Part shown: positions 17,147-25,685 of the stretch, piece by piece
Position numbering within the stretch: position 1 is the stretch's first letter
Layout of the letters: the number at the start of each line of letters is the position of its first letter
NCBI RefSeq assembly: GCF_022267555.1
Contig: NZ_CP073586.1
Coordinates: 3,842,721 to 3,906,720, forward strand
Reading direction: 5' to 3'
From: Proteiniphilum propionicum
Lineage (GTDB): Bacteria > Bacteroidota > Bacteroidia > Bacteroidales > Dysgonomonadaceae
Length of the DNA: 64,000 nt
The notes under the pieces: generated by a model
Told to the model about the DNA's origin: nothing
The model's database searches: none
The model's input: only the letters and a program-made list of their open reading frames with translations
Position numbers and translations under genes: made by a program

Positions 17147-17530
17147 GTTTTTTGCAAATTAATTTATAAATAAACTACTGAACTTCCGTGTATATCCATG
17201 CTATAAATCCGGAGCCAAATGATAGTTTTACGATGTTTTGCGGGTCACCATTTACAAGCTACTAAAATTCTGCTTTTTATCGGTAGTAGGCAGGCACTGG
17301 CCTCAAAACATTTTATGAATAATGATTTAGCTGTATAGTGAATACTTACAAAAGTAAAATAAAGCGTTGTGATACATTAAATCGGTTCTCAGGTTCTCAG
17401 GTTTTCCGGAACAGGCTCAAATATCACATATCATGTTATATACGTATTGTGCACGCTCAGAATTTGCAACTGCCATCTCTATACATTACCATACCGGAAG
17501 CCTTAGAATAATATCACCAAACCGGAAGCC
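17147..17530. other. Intergenic stretch with short repeats
   Basis: I see no gene here. It holds a 16-base direct repeat, ACCGGAAGCCTTAGAA, at 17493-17508 and 17521-17536, the second copy crossing the stop codon of the DUF4468 gene. It also holds a short tandem GGTTCTCA duplication near 17385 and a 17-base string GCTCAAATATCACATAT (17415-17431) found again at 51789-51805. Confidence 0.55.
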
Positions 17531-18091
17531 TTAGAAGGCCCCTGTTATTTCAGAATATAAACCGTTCAGAAATACGAGAGTGCCTTTTCGTATGTTGTTG
17601 CGTAGCTCACTCTCTTCACCGGCAGTGTTTACCGCCTGATTAGTAATTGTCTGCTCGGCAGTATATACTTTAGGGAAAAATGAAGAGCCATCCTTTTGAG
17701 CGTTCTGATAAGTTATATCTCTTACCACAAGCATACAGCCGGCATTGGTGATGGTGGCATCAAACCGGTAATTCATTATCATCTTCTCACGAACGCCATC
17801 ACTATTTGCCGGAAGCAGTAATTCCGCCTTTGAGCTTACTGTCACCGAACGAGCTTTATCATCGAAACGAATTCCTGATAACAACGGGCTGCCAGAATAT
17901 TTTCCTTTCACCCATTTTTGTAAAACGTCATAATTCTGATTGGTCGTTAGTCTCTGATCTGTAATGATAAAATGGTCAAAAACAACCTTCCCGTTGACTA
18001 CGGGCACAGTAGTAAAGCCCGCATCAATCTGTCCTTCAATATTAAACAAGCCAGCTATTAAAATACTAATAGTAATAATATATTTCTTCAT
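17531..18091 (-). CDS. DUF4468 domain exported protein
   Basis: A 186-residue protein when started at ATG 18091, giving MKKYIITISILIAG as a clean signal peptide; a longer frame adds 27 residues ahead of it and is unlikely. The mature part matches DUF4468 (TBP-like fold), a Bacteroidota family of secreted proteins of unknown role: FDHFIITDQRLTTNQNYDVL at the start, LLPANSDGVREKMIMNYRFD in the middle. It stands alone between the rpmB operon and the divergent TPR-ribH pair. No function is known. Confidence 0.75.
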   Translation of the reverse strand: MKKYIITISILIAGLFNIEGQIDAGFTTVPVVNGKVVFDHFIITDQRLTTNQNYDVLQKWVKGKYSGSPLLSGIRFDDKARSVTVSSKAELLLPANSDGVREKMIMNYRFDATITNAGCMLVVRDITYQNAQKDGSSFFPKVYTAEQTITNQAVNTAGEESELRNNIRKGTLVFLNGLYSEITGAF

Positions 18092-18428
18092 AGAAGTTCC
18101 TTCAACTTTAAATTTATTCTTTTTCAGCAATAACAAAGACCAGTTTAAATAGTTCGTAAATTGTGTAATCAACCCTCTACATTAAACGGTAAATACTTTA
18201 ATATATTTTTAACACTCAGTTTCTTTAATTGTTTAGTTCTCACTTAAAAAATGTATTATATAACAAAATAATGAATTTTTGAAATTAAATGTTAGACTTG
18301 AGACATAAGAAAAAGATTAATGATGCTTGTGACTTTAATAAAAAACAAGCTTTGAAATTTTATTTGTCACTAAAAACCATTACTTTTGCATCTCGAAAAT
18401 AAAACAAAACATTTTTTTCAAAAACAAT
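18092..18428. promoter_or_regulatory. Divergent promoter region, DUF4468 / TPR-ribH
   Basis: This 337-base AT-rich gap has a good -7 element TACTTTTG (18381-18388) on the plus strand, 41 bases before the TPR gene. The nearest TTTG boxes upstream are spaced 14 or 26 bases, neither ideal. No minus-strand promoter was picked. Confidence 0.5.
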
Positions 18429-19133
18429 ATGTCTGCTAAAAAAACAAAAGAATCAAAGGCCGAAAAAAATTTCGAAAATATTGGGGAAGCACTTACCACT
18501 ACCGAACAATTCCTCGAAAAAAATCAGAAAGCCATTTTAACAGGACTACTGATAGTTATAGCTGCCGTTGGAATTTTTCTTGCCTATCACTATCTACATA
18601 AGTCACCCCGAAACGAAAAAGCGCAGTCAGCCATCTTTAAAGGCGAACGCTACTTTCAAGAGGGACAGGACTCACTTGCCATTTTCGGGAACGGAAATGA
18701 CTATATCGGGTTTGAGTCGATCATAAATCAGTATAAAGGGACTAAGACAGCCGATCTTGCACATGCTTATGCAGGTATCGCTTACAACAGGATGGGCAAC
18801 CATGAGAAGGCTCTGGAACATCTGAAAAAATTCAAGGGAGGCGACCTGCTTATTACTCCGGCTGTGACTGGAGCAATAGGTGATGTATATATGAATATGG
18901 GACAGTCTGATAATGCTTTGTCATACTATCTGAAAGCAGCCAAAGACGCAAACGACGAAATGCTTAGCCCCATCTATTATAAGAAGGCAGGTGAAACTTA
19001 TTTGAGCCTTGCAGAATACGATAAAGCAATTGATATTTTCAAGCAGGTCAAAGATAATTATATCAATTCACCTGAAGCTCAGGAATCGGACAAATTTATT
19101 AAACAGGCTGAACTACTTAAAGAAACGAAATAA
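18429..19133 (+). CDS. Membrane-anchored TPR protein
   Basis: A 234-residue protein with a charged cytoplasmic N-terminus (1-34), one membrane span (about 36-54, ILTGLLIVIAAVGIFLAYHY) and about four TPR-like repeats (ADLAHAYAGIAYNRMGNHEK, then AIGDVYMNMGQSDNALSYY, then AGETYLSLAEYDKAIDIF). The architecture recalls YfgM of the SecYEG/periplasmic chaperone network, but homology is only structural. It is 6 bases from ribH and co-transcribed with it, a pairing common in Bacteroidota. Confidence 0.85.
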   Translation: MSAKKTKESKAEKNFENIGEALTTTEQFLEKNQKAILTGLLIVIAAVGIFLAYHYLHKSPRNEKAQSAIFKGERYFQEGQDSLAIFGNGNDYIGFESIINQYKGTKTADLAHAYAGIAYNRMGNHEKALEHLKKFKGGDLLITPAVTGAIGDVYMNMGQSDNALSYYLKAAKDANDEMLSPIYYKKAGETYLSLAEYDKAIDIFKQVKDNYINSPEAQESDKFIKQAELLKETK

Positions 19134-19139
19134 ACAAGA

Positions 19140-19631
19140 ATGGCAACTGAACTTAACAACCTCTCGTCTTACGACCCGAAGTCTGTTCCTGATGGAAAAG
19201 GTAAACGAATTGGAATAGTAGTTTCTGACTGGAACTCCTCCATAACAGGGAACCTTCTGCTCGGTGCTTACAACACACTGGTTAAATTCGGAGTTTTAAG
19301 TGACGATATTGTTATCGAACATGTGCCGGGAAGTTTTGAGCTTACCTATGGGGCAAAGGTAATGATTGAGAAAGCAAAAGTGGACTGTGTAATTCTCCTT
19401 GGATGTGTTATACAGGGGGAGACTCCACATTTTACCTTTGTTTGCAACAGCGTAACAGACGGAACTACGCAGTTGAATTTAAAATATAACGTACCAGCAG
19501 TTTTTGGCCTGCTCACCACCAACACGCTCGATCAGGCAAAAGCAAGAGCAGGAGGAAGACATGGAAACAAAGGTGATGAAGCGGCTATAACCGCTTTAAA
19601 AATGATCGGCCTCAAGTCAAAATACATATAA
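19140..19631 (+). CDS. ribH: 6,7-dimethyl-8-ribityllumazine synthase
   Basis: A 163-residue enzyme of riboflavin synthesis, condensing 5-amino-6-ribitylaminouracil with dihydroxybutanone phosphate. Motifs: VSDWNSSITGNLL (substrate binding), VPGSFELTYGAK, LLGCVIQGETPHF with the catalytic His, and FGLLTTNTLDQAKARAGG. Length is normal for the icosahedral-type enzyme. It follows the TPR gene by 6 bases; a tRNA promoter starts right after its stop. Confidence 0.97.
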   Translation: MATELNNLSSYDPKSVPDGKGKRIGIVVSDWNSSITGNLLLGAYNTLVKFGVLSDDIVIEHVPGSFELTYGAKVMIEKAKVDCVILLGCVIQGETPHFTFVCNSVTDGTTQLNLKYNVPAVFGLLTTNTLDQAKARAGGRHGNKGDEAAITALKMIGLKSKYI

Positions 19632-19638
19632 TTCGTAT

Positions 19639-19646
19639 TATCTTTG
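19639..19646 (+). promoter_or_regulatory. -7 promoter element of tRNA-Tyr
   Basis: TATCTTTG fits TAnnTTTG and lies 14 bases before the mature 5' end of tRNA-Tyr, immediately after the ribH stop. No clear -33 TTTG was found at the ideal distance. Confidence 0.5.
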
Positions 19647-19660
19647 CCGTCGTGAATCAA

Positions 19661-19743
19661 GGGCAGTTACCAGAGTGGCCAAATGGGGCTGACTGTAACT
19701 CAGCTGGCTTACGCCTTCGGTGGTTCGAATCCATCACTGCCCA
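19661..19743 (+). tRNA. tRNA-Tyr (GTA)
   Basis: An 83-base cloverleaf: acceptor GGGCAGT pairs with ACTGCCC, anticodon stem GCTGA/TCAGC encloses loop CTGTAAC (anticodon GTA), a long variable arm marks a class II tRNA, and the T-loop is GGTTCGAATCC. CCA is not encoded. Confidence 0.95.
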
Positions 19744-19847
19744 CAAAACAAATGTGTTGATTGTTCAATAGGCCATTGGTAATAGCATACACAAAATATT
19801 GGCAATATTGCAACATTTATAAATTGGCTCATAAGTCAGTCATTTTC

Positions 19848-19920
19848 GCGGAAGTAGCTCAGTTGATAGAGCATTAGCCTTCCAAGCTGAGGGTCGCGGG
19901 TTTGAGTCCCGTCTTCCGCT
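19848..19920 (+). tRNA. tRNA-Gly (TCC)
   Basis: A 73-base cloverleaf: acceptor GCGGAAG/CTTCCGC, anticodon stem TTAGC/GCTGA with loop CTTCCAA (anticodon TCC), T-arm GCGGG TTTGAGT CCCGT. CCA is not encoded. It lies 104 bases after tRNA-Tyr. Confidence 0.95.
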
Positions 19921-19928
19921 CTAAAGGG

Positions 19929-19958
19929 AGTAACAGATTAAAGTTACTTCTTTTTTTT
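19929..19958 (+). terminator. Intrinsic terminator after the tRNA pair
   Basis: A 6-bp stem AGTAAC/GTTACT with an 8-base loop is followed by TCTTTTTTTT, 8 bases past tRNA-Gly. Confidence 0.8.
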
Positions 19959-19983
19959 ATCAAAAAAATACGCAATAAATCAG

Positions 19984-21345
19984 GTGGAAAATCTTTCTGC
20001 ATATAAACCTTCTGTACGCGATCTGACAGGCGGAAACATTTTCCGTCAATTGATTACGCTGGCACTCCCTCTGATGGCTATCAGCTTCATCCAGATGGCC
20101 TACAACTTAGTAGATATCATCTGGATTGGACGTCTGGGAAGCAAGTCCGTGGCAGCGGTCGGTTCAATCGGCATGTTAATGTGGATGATGAATTCGGTTG
20201 CATTGATATCGAAGGTAGGCGCAGAGATTGCCATTGGCCAATCGATAGGTGCCCGGCGGTTAGACAAAGCATCACTCTATGCATCACACACTACCACTAT
20301 TGCCCTGGCATTGGGGCTCACCTTCGGTATTTTCTTCTTTCTCTTTCCCAGCACTTATGTATCATTTTACAGTCTGGAGGCTGGTATTGCGCTGGAAGCT
20401 GCCGGTTACCTGCGGATAATTTCACCGGGAATAACGGTCATGTTCCTTATTCTAAACTTCTCCGGCATCTATATTGGCTCCGGCCGCAGTGACATCCCTT
20501 TTTATTTCAACGCCACCGGATTAGTGTTTAACATTTTACTGGATCCTCTCCTTATTTTCGGTATTGGTCCGTTCCCGGCCATGGGAGTAAGAGGGGCCGC
20601 GCTGGCTACCCTTCTTTCTCAGGTAGTGGTAATTATTCTCTTTATCCACCACCTAAAGAAAAAAAACGGGTTATTGGGACGGTTTCAATTCCTGATCCGT
20701 CTCCGTAGAAAATATACTCTTAACATACTGAAGCTAGGACTACCCGTTGCCGCGATGAATGTTTACTTTGCATTTGTGAATATGAATCTGGCCCGCATCG
20801 CATCGGTTTACGGCGGATACCTTGGTATAACCAGTCAGACAACTGGTGGCCAGATTGAGGGGATCACTTGGAATACCTCCAATGGATTCTCCACAGCCTT
20901 GGGCAGTTTTGTTGCGCAGAACTATGCGGCGCATAAGATAAACCGGGCCAATCGTGCATTTCGCTATACATTAATGATGATGGGCACATTGGGAATAATT
21001 GTAACTGCGGCATTCATATTGTACGGTAAAGAGATTTTTTCTGTTTTTGTACCTGAAAAAGCAGCATATCTGGCTGGGGGTGAGTATTTGTTAATCATGG
21101 GTGTCTCTCAAATTTTCATGATGCTGGAGATCACCACCCAGGGCATTTTCAACGGGTTGGGCAGGACCACCCCGCCTGCCATCATCAGCATGGTGTTTAA
21201 CACACTGCGTATCCCGCTGGCGCTCTTTCTGGGTGCGCGCATCGGGGTGACTGGCGTCTGGTGGGCCATCTCCAGCACCTCTTTCTTTAAGGGGGGGATT
21301 CTGCTGACCTGGTACCTGGTGCTGCGCAGGAAGAGATCATGGTAG
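19984..21345 (+). CDS. MATE family multidrug/cation efflux transporter
   Basis: A 453-residue inner-membrane protein with the two six-helix halves of the MATE/NorM family (first half opening with LALPLMAISFIQMAYNLVDI). It exports cationic compounds with Na+ or H+ influx; the substrate is unknown. The start is GTG at 19984 (MENLSAYKPSVRDLTGG); no in-frame ATG is available nearby. The last about 200 bases are clearly richer in G+C than the rest of the gene. It begins shortly after the tRNA terminator and stands alone. Confidence 0.92.
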   Translation: MENLSAYKPSVRDLTGGNIFRQLITLALPLMAISFIQMAYNLVDIIWIGRLGSKSVAAVGSIGMLMWMMNSVALISKVGAEIAIGQSIGARRLDKASLYASHTTTIALALGLTFGIFFFLFPSTYVSFYSLEAGIALEAAGYLRIISPGITVMFLILNFSGIYIGSGRSDIPFYFNATGLVFNILLDPLLIFGIGPFPAMGVRGAALATLLSQVVVIILFIHHLKKKNGLLGRFQFLIRLRRKYTLNILKLGLPVAAMNVYFAFVNMNLARIASVYGGYLGITSQTTGGQIEGITWNTSNGFSTALGSFVAQNYAAHKINRANRAFRYTLMMMGTLGIIVTAAFILYGKEIFSVFVPEKAAYLAGGEYLLIMGVSQIFMMLEITTQGIFNGLGRTTPPAIISMVFNTLRIPLALFLGARIGVTGVWWAISSTSFFKGGILLTWYLVLRRKRSW

Positions 21346-21434
21346 GGTTTTCTTAATCCATCTTTTCTAGTGTTCGTGTTGGTCCATTCTTGTCATGCGG
21401 GTTGACGGGTACAAGTAGCGCGTTATTTTCTTGA

Positions 21435-22658
21435 TTATTTCGCATTAAATCGATAGCCCAACCCCATCATCAAGTTGTTCGGATCTTTAAAACGGTATAG
21501 CTGATAGCCCGTATGCAGGAACATGTTATGGGTAATATGGGTCTTGAGCACAAAAGTTTGGTAAAATGAGTTCGTATCGTCTCCCTTGCACAAAAAGTTT
21601 TTTCCAATACCCAGGTTAATTGAAAAGATGGGCATGACAATTTCCCCACGCAGTGAGAGCCCTGCCGAAAACTGTTCCCTGAAGGGAGGCCTGTAGAACC
21701 TAAGCTCTTCAGGCTCAGATGGAATATATGTATTGGCTATATGCTTGCCGATGTTGGCACTTTCATCATACTGCAGATCAAGCGAAATACCGGCGCGGAA
21801 ATAATTGCTGAAATGATATAATGGATTGAGGTTCAATCCTGCAATTCCAAACGAGCCGGGAACTAGCATCGGGCTTTGATCTTCAGGGAAGATGCCCTTT
21901 TTCCGTGTAGCACCATAGACAATGAGGTCATAGGTAATATACGAATTCAATGCGTGATTCTGAGACGGGAAATAGGAGAATCTGTTTTCTCTATTGTTCC
22001 CAAAAAAGTGTGCAACACCTATGGAGGCTCCAATTGTATTCACCCCTGAGTTGGGATAACTGGTATTTCCGTTGGAATAGTGTGTCACCCCCACCCCGCC
22101 ACGCAGATAGGTGCTTGGTGTCATTTGCCAGTTCAATAGAAATCCAAGGTTGATATAGGCGCTAATTTTGGAGCCGACAACCATATTGAACGGATTTTTC
22201 TCCTCATCATACTTCTTCCAACCGAATGCTGAGCCAAAGTTCCATTCGTAATCGAATGACAAGTCGGAGGTGATGCTTGCTATTCTTGACGTTTGGAAGA
22301 GATAGACGTTGACGGGATTTCCCAGTTCGGAAGAGTTGAAGAATGTATTGTAAGCGATTCCGATGCCTTGTATGGCATGAGGATATTGCCTACCCAGATA
22401 TGTGTTGTCAGAGAACTTGAAACCGTACTTCAGATGACCGGAAAGAGTGGAGTTCATTCTCTGTCCTGCACGGTTGGAGCCTTTGAAGAATTCATGCGTA
22501 GGGAACAGATATCCCGGCCTCAAATCGGCACCAATCATGTGGATGATTTTTGTTGAAGTGGAGTCGCTTTTACCGGCAAAGGAGCCTACGGCAGTGAATA
22601 GCAACAATATGGTGCATAGGAAGGATTTTAGCGCTCCCTTATTTATTCTTATTTTCAT
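21435..22658 (-). CDS. Acyloxyacyl hydrolase / PagL-like lipid A deacylase
   Basis: A 407-residue outer-membrane beta-barrel with a signal peptide (LCTILLLFTAVGSFAG). The PagL-type active-site motif THYSNGNTSYPNSGVNTIG (about 195-215) supplies the His-x-Ser pair. In PagL a glutamate 12 residues after the Ser completes the triad; here that position reads Asn, so the mechanism or activity may differ. It is much longer than PagL (about 150 residues), with a second barrel-like part. Its ATG overlaps the stop of the upstream lipoprotein gene (ATGA), so the two are translationally coupled. The likely role is remodelling lipid A acyl chains. Confidence 0.75.
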   Translation of the reverse strand: MKIRINKGALKSFLCTILLLFTAVGSFAGKSDSTSTKIIHMIGADLRPGYLFPTHEFFKGSNRAGQRMNSTLSGHLKYGFKFSDNTYLGRQYPHAIQGIGIAYNTFFNSSELGNPVNVYLFQTSRIASITSDLSFDYEWNFGSAFGWKKYDEEKNPFNMVVGSKISAYINLGFLLNWQMTPSTYLRGGVGVTHYSNGNTSYPNSGVNTIGASIGVAHFFGNNRENRFSYFPSQNHALNSYITYDLIVYGATRKKGIFPEDQSPMLVPGSFGIAGLNLNPLYHFSNYFRAGISLDLQYDESANIGKHIANTYIPSEPEELRFYRPPFREQFSAGLSLRGEIVMPIFSINLGIGKNFLCKGDDTNSFYQTFVLKTHITHNMFLHTGYQLYRFKDPNNLMMGLGYRFNAK

Positions 22659-23617
22659 TCAACTTTTGTTTTTAGGATAAAATAATCCGTAGGACGACTA
22701 CTGGTGAGTTCTCCCGTAAAAAAACGTTTTTTGCCTGTTTTAGGATTGGATATATACACCTTGTAGGGCACGGAATATCTCTCTACTTCATTAAAGATCA
22801 GTATTTTTCTTTTGTCGTAGGCATCAACGGTTACCTCTACCGACAACTTCTTGTCCAATGGTGCTTCAAGCTCCTGTTCCATAATTCCAAAAGACGCTTT
22901 GGTGTTATGTAATACGGGTTTTGAATCAACCAGATCAGGGATGGCAATTTCAGGGAGCGTAGCGCCGAGTAACCGTCGGAATTTTTGTTCGTCCCAATAT
23001 CCGGCGGGGTTATAAAAGAGAATCTTCCGCGTCGATTTTTTAAAAGGATAGCATGTGAGGGTAACGGGAGAGGAAGAGTTTTTGTTATCGACAACTAAAG
23101 ATTCCATTTCGTTAAGAGCGCCCTCATTTATTTCAAATTTTTCCCAATCGTAAACCACACTGTCTATTTGATATTTGCTTGTGGGAGCCAGCAGAAGCTT
23201 GATCTGTTGCTCTTTGTAATCATTGCCAACTTTTATCAGCATGGTTACATCCTCATTCATGAGATTTTCATTGAGTGTAAGCTGCAGTTTGTTGCCACCT
23301 CTTTTCTCTACACGAAAATCTATAAAGTCGCTTAAGAAATAAACAGTAGCCGGTTCTTTTTCACCGAAAGGAAAAGAGACGGGTTCACCATCGAGGGTAT
23401 ATGCACGGGTAGTAAATGGGGCGTCCATAAAAGAAACAATATCAATCAGCCTCCAGTTGTCTGACTTAAAATTGATTTCCTTTCTGTTGTCCGTTTCCGA
23501 AAGTACAACATCCATCTGTTCTCCGGGAAGAAAATCTTCCACAAAAATATCGCTATTGCAACCGGATATGAATATCAGGATGCTTAAAAACAGCGATTTA
23601 TGTATTTCCTTTTTCAT
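22655..23617 (-). CDS. Uncharacterised lipoprotein coupled to the PagL-like gene
   Basis: A 320-residue protein with a lipoprotein signal ending LIFISGCNSD. I do not recognise its domain. The predicted beta-rich mature part has no obvious catalytic motif. Its stop overlaps the start of the lipid A deacylase-like gene by 4 bases (ATGA), pointing to joint production and perhaps a shared role at the outer membrane. The 295 bases upstream of it (23618-23912) show no gene. Confidence 0.65.
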   Translation of the reverse strand: MKKEIHKSLFLSILIFISGCNSDIFVEDFLPGEQMDVVLSETDNRKEINFKSDNWRLIDIVSFMDAPFTTRAYTLDGEPVSFPFGEKEPATVYFLSDFIDFRVEKRGGNKLQLTLNENLMNEDVTMLIKVGNDYKEQQIKLLLAPTSKYQIDSVVYDWEKFEINEGALNEMESLVVDNKNSSSPVTLTCYPFKKSTRKILFYNPAGYWDEQKFRRLLGATLPEIAIPDLVDSKPVLHNTKASFGIMEQELEAPLDKKLSVEVTVDAYDKRKILIFNEVERYSVPYKVYISNPKTGKKRFFTGELTSSRPTDYFILKTKVE

Positions 23618-23912
23618 ATTTTATGCTTCTATTACCTACAGACACACTGATAATCAACTGATAAGTTTATACCGTTCATCGTAACTTTCAAAAGATTATC
23701 TATTGATTTTTGTGCGACTTACAATGAGAATTAACCATTACTACAGACGCATAATATGGAGAATTGCTGCATCATTAAATGTTAACAAAAACTAACCATC
23801 CAATCTCCCTGCTCAATGATACGATTAACCCCCCGTATCGGATATTTATATTGTGCATTATTGAAAATAATACAATTGATAGAGATATACAACGGTGAAT
23901 TAAAAATGAATG

Positions 23913-25121
23913 TCAATACCCGTGCAGAAAGAGGCCGATGTCGGCAACAGGAAAGTTAAAATGGTTGGCTACGTAGGAATTGACCATTTTTCCGGCATAC
24001 ATGTAAAAGCCAGAAGCAAAACCCCGGTCGAACCGGGCAAAATGGTCCACCCCTCCGCAATCGGCCATAGAAGAGAACAGCGTTACAAAAATATTGCTCA
24101 AAGCGATGGAAGAAGTACGTGCCACACGCGAGCTAAGGCTCATCTCACAGAAGTGCAACACCCCAAATTTTTCAAAGATTGACGGATGGCCAGGCAAACA
24201 GGCCTCCATTGTGGTTTCGAAACATCCTCCCTGCGCCATACGCAGGTCGATTATGATGGCCCCTCTCTTCATTTCCCTTATGAGGTCGCCGGAGATACGG
24301 TAAAAGTGTGATTTGTTGATATACTGCATTGCGCCAATAACTACATCGGCAGAGCGAAAAACATTTCTCAGCACGTTGGGTTGCAATATAGAGGTGAAGA
24401 CCGGACTACCCAATTCGTGACGAATATTCCGCAGCTTCGATATATCGTCATCGAACACTTTAACCGATGCTCCCAGCGCCATGGCTGCCCTGGCAGCCAT
24501 GGCGCCGGCCACACCGGCACCAATGATTACCACTTCAGTGGGTGATATGCCGGGGATGCCGCCAAGAAGGATTCCCTTACCACCATGGGCATTGCTTAAC
24601 AGCTCGGCAGCCAGCGTAATGGAGGAAGCTCCTTCAATTTCGGAGATAGAAGTAACAAAGGGTGACACGCCGGTTTCATCATAAATAAGTTCGTAAGCGA
24701 GCGCATTAATCTTTTTCTCCGACATCAATTCAAGCAGTGGTGTAGAAAGCCTGTGAAGGTAGAGAAACGAAAAGACTGTACTTCTTAATCGCATCATCTG
24801 AACTTCTTCCAATGTTGGAGGCAAGATTTTAAGGATAAGATCGGCTTGAAAAACCTCTTTTGCTGTCTCTACAATCTCAGCACCCGACTCAGCATAATAG
24901 CTGTCGGAGTAGTTTATCATATACCCCGCCCCTGCTTCAAACAATACCCTGTAGCCAGATGACACCAACAGAGAAACAGCTTCAGGGGTAAGAGCCAGAC
25001 GTCTTTCCACCTCCTGATTTTCTTTGGGTATTCCAATAACAGTTGAAACCTTTTGTTTCTCTGCTTTGAGTAATAACTCACGCACAAAAAACGAAGTGCT
25101 TTTTTGAGAATCGTTGATCAT
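23913..25121 (-). CDS. ald: Alanine dehydrogenase
   Basis: A 402-residue enzyme of the alanine dehydrogenase/pyridine nucleotide transhydrogenase family, converting alanine and NAD+ to pyruvate, ammonia and NADH. Motifs: IGIPKENQEVERRLALTPE (N-terminal substrate site) and the Rossmann-fold VVIIGAGVAGAMAARAAMALG, followed by the metal/substrate region GAIIIDLRMAQGGCFE. It has an N-terminal extension of about 25 residues. Start ATG 25121 overlaps the aroK stop as ATGA, so the pair is coupled. It is somewhat divergent from typical Ald, so a related function is possible. Confidence 0.85.
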   Translation of the reverse strand: MINDSQKSTSFFVRELLLKAEKQKVSTVIGIPKENQEVERRLALTPEAVSLLVSSGYRVLFEAGAGYMINYSDSYYAESGAEIVETAKEVFQADLILKILPPTLEEVQMMRLRSTVFSFLYLHRLSTPLLELMSEKKINALAYELIYDETGVSPFVTSISEIEGASSITLAAELLSNAHGGKGILLGGIPGISPTEVVIIGAGVAGAMAARAAMALGASVKVFDDDISKLRNIRHELGSPVFTSILQPNVLRNVFRSADVVIGAMQYINKSHFYRISGDLIREMKRGAIIIDLRMAQGGCFETTMEACLPGHPSIFEKFGVLHFCEMSLSSRVARTSSIALSNIFVTLFSSMADCGGVDHFARFDRGFASGFYMYAGKMVNSYVANHFNFPVADIGLFLHGY

Positions 25122-25663
25122 TCTTTTTTTTTGTATTTTAATTGCTCCTCAACTCCGCGAACCGTTAAATTAATATCCTCTTTGGTAATCATTCGGTCAG
25201 TATGATAAACAATTTGCGCTCTTTTGTAATAACACTCTCTTTGAGCCAAATGTTCCGTTATAAACGGAATAATCTCCTCTCTTGGCTTACCTGCAATAAG
25301 CGGGCGTACAGTTTTCGATGCCAGCAGACGGGCAGCAAGTTCTTCCGGATCGGCCTGAATATAGACGGTGGTGCCGGCTTTGTTCATAACATCCATATTA
25401 TCGAAAAAACATGGTGTACCTCCGCCTGTAGAAATTACCACATCTTCAATATTGGCCACTTCTAGAAGTGCCCGGTTCTCTATTTTTCGAAATTGCTCCT
25501 CCCCTTTTTCCGCAAAAATATCAGATACAGACTTCCGGTATTTGTTCTCTATAAATGCATCCAGATCGATAAATGATAGTGATAAAGACCTGGCCAGCCG
25601 TTTCCCCACGGTGGTCTTCCCCGAACCCATATACCCTATAATAAAAATTCTATTCATACTCAT
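25118..25663 (-). CDS. aroK: Shikimate kinase
   Basis: A 181-residue P-loop kinase (IGYMGSGKTTVGKRLA) with the shikimate-binding FIDLDAFIE, the EEQFRKIE region, STGGGTPC and the lid RPLIAG. It phosphorylates shikimate in the chorismate pathway. ATG 25663 is used here; the internal ATG at 25657 (MNRIFIIG) is an equally good start. It is the second gene of the cls-aroK-ald stretch and overlaps ald by 4 bases. Confidence 0.95.
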   Translation of the reverse strand: MSMNRIFIIGYMGSGKTTVGKRLARSLSLSFIDLDAFIENKYRKSVSDIFAEKGEEQFRKIENRALLEVANIEDVVISTGGGTPCFFDNMDVMNKAGTTVYIQADPEELAARLLASKTVRPLIAGKPREEIIPFITEHLAQRECYYKRAQIVYHTDRMITKEDINLTVRGVEEQLKYKKKE

Positions 25664-25685
25664 TTACTTTCTGATTATCGCCACC

